From Prevotella sp. (GTDB lineage Bacteria; Bacteroidota; Bacteroidia; Bacteroidales; Bacteroidaceae), in the NCBI GenBank assembly GCA_016283605.1, contig JAEENF010000187.1:1-6900 (forward strand): a stretch of 6,900 bases of DNA. Direction: 5' to 3'. The notes under the pieces are model-generated. The model saw only the letters and a program-made list of their open reading frames with translations, ran no database searches and was not told the DNA's origin. Shown here in pieces: positions 6,704 to 6,900 of this stretch. The position numbers and the translations under genes are program-made. Numbering within the stretch: the stretch's first letter is position 1; each line of letters begins with the position of its first letter.

Positions 6704-6735
6704 CAAAGATAGGAAAAAAGTGGATTATCTCCAAA
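6704..6735 (-). promoter_or_regulatory. Bacteroidota-type promoter of the sensor regulator
   Basis: On the minus strand TTTG (6735-6732), 20 bases, then TATCTTTG (6711-6704) fits the consensus exactly. The start would be near 6697, giving a leader of about 17 bases before the ATG at 6680, with no Shine-Dalgarno. This excludes the longer in-frame start at 6782. Confidence 0.8.
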
Positions 6736-6831
6736 TATTTTAGCCAAAAAACAACATATTCATCAATTACTTCCCCACGCAATATCTATACAGTGTTGAT
6801 AATCTGTACTTTATGAGTTAAACCGTACAAA

Positions 6832-6877
6832 TGAACTTTGGGAAATGGAATTTCGCGATTCCCATCCCTTTAGTTCA
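6832..6877. repeat. imperfect inverted repeat near the window edge
   Basis: TGAAC (6832-6836) and GTTCA (6873-6877) form the outer arms, and GGAAT (6847-6851) with ATTCC (6858-6862) forms an inner stem around a six-base loop ttcgcg. The bases between are only partly complementary. It could be a terminator-like or operator structure between this regulator and whatever lies to the right; no T-run follows directly. The surrounding 6736-6900 shows no convincing gene. Confidence 0.35.
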
Positions 6878-6900
6878 TAGGCAGGTCTTCCACTAAACTC

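Noticed and set aside
4224..6782. Longer start (6782) for the sensor regulator, adding 34 residues
   Set aside because: The extra stretch contains the full-consensus promoter at 6704-6735 and lies upstream of the predicted transcription start; the ATG at 6680 puts a good signal peptide at the N-terminus.
6831..6896. 21-residue plus-strand peptide frame
   Set aside because: No promoter match upstream (GAACTTTG lacks the TA), no recognisable motif, and it sits on the inverted repeat; chance is the simplest explanation.

Overview
The window looks like a chromosomal segment of a member of the Bacteroidota, most likely Bacteroidales and plausibly Prevotella-like. Four things point there. Three promoters fit the Bacteroidota pattern TTTG-N20-TAnnTTTG exactly. 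Start codons have AT-rich leaders without clear Shine-Dalgarno sequences. One gene encodes a DUF5103/type IX secretion 'Plug' family protein. Another encodes a beta-propeller/Y_Y_Y/AraC-type sensor regulator. Genus is a guess from overall impression and cannot be proven here.

Layout from left to right. A tRNA-Ser(GCT) gene on the minus strand (2-88) has its own promoter (140-171). Above it, also on the minus strand, lies a two-gene unit: pepD, a cytosolic M20-type Xaa-His/nonspecific dipeptidase (561-2021), followed by a small lipoprotein gene (199-564) joined to it by a 4-base ATGA overlap. An 88-base divergent intergenic region (2022-2109) holds a strong plus-strand promoter and a probable minus-strand promoter placed face to face inside a near-perfect palindrome. 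To the right runs a tight three-gene plus-strand operon: a 70-residue single-pass membrane protein (2110-2322), an OmpH/Skp-family protein with a lipobox and a charged repeat tail (2340-2984), and the DUF5103 Plug-family protein (2990-4231). Converging on it with an 8-base overlap is a long minus-strand gene (4224-6680). It encodes a membrane-spanning regulator with a periplasmic propeller and Y_Y_Y sensor, one membrane helix and an AraC-type DNA-binding domain, but no histidine kinase or receiver domain. The last 165 bases hold that gene's promoter and upstream region, with an imperfect inverted repeat near the edge.

How the genes may work together: the plus-strand operon looks like an envelope unit, with a periplasmic chaperone-like lipoprotein and a protein whose family homologue plugs the SprA translocon. 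The small membrane protein between the promoter and ompH is the least understood member. The regulator is probably a one-component sensor of an extracellular glycan or other ligand, but its targets are not visible here. No mobile element, CRISPR array or obvious horizontal transfer was seen. Most of the window is ordinary core genome; the more interesting items are the kinase-less sensor regulator, the palindromic face-to-face promoters and the small membrane protein.
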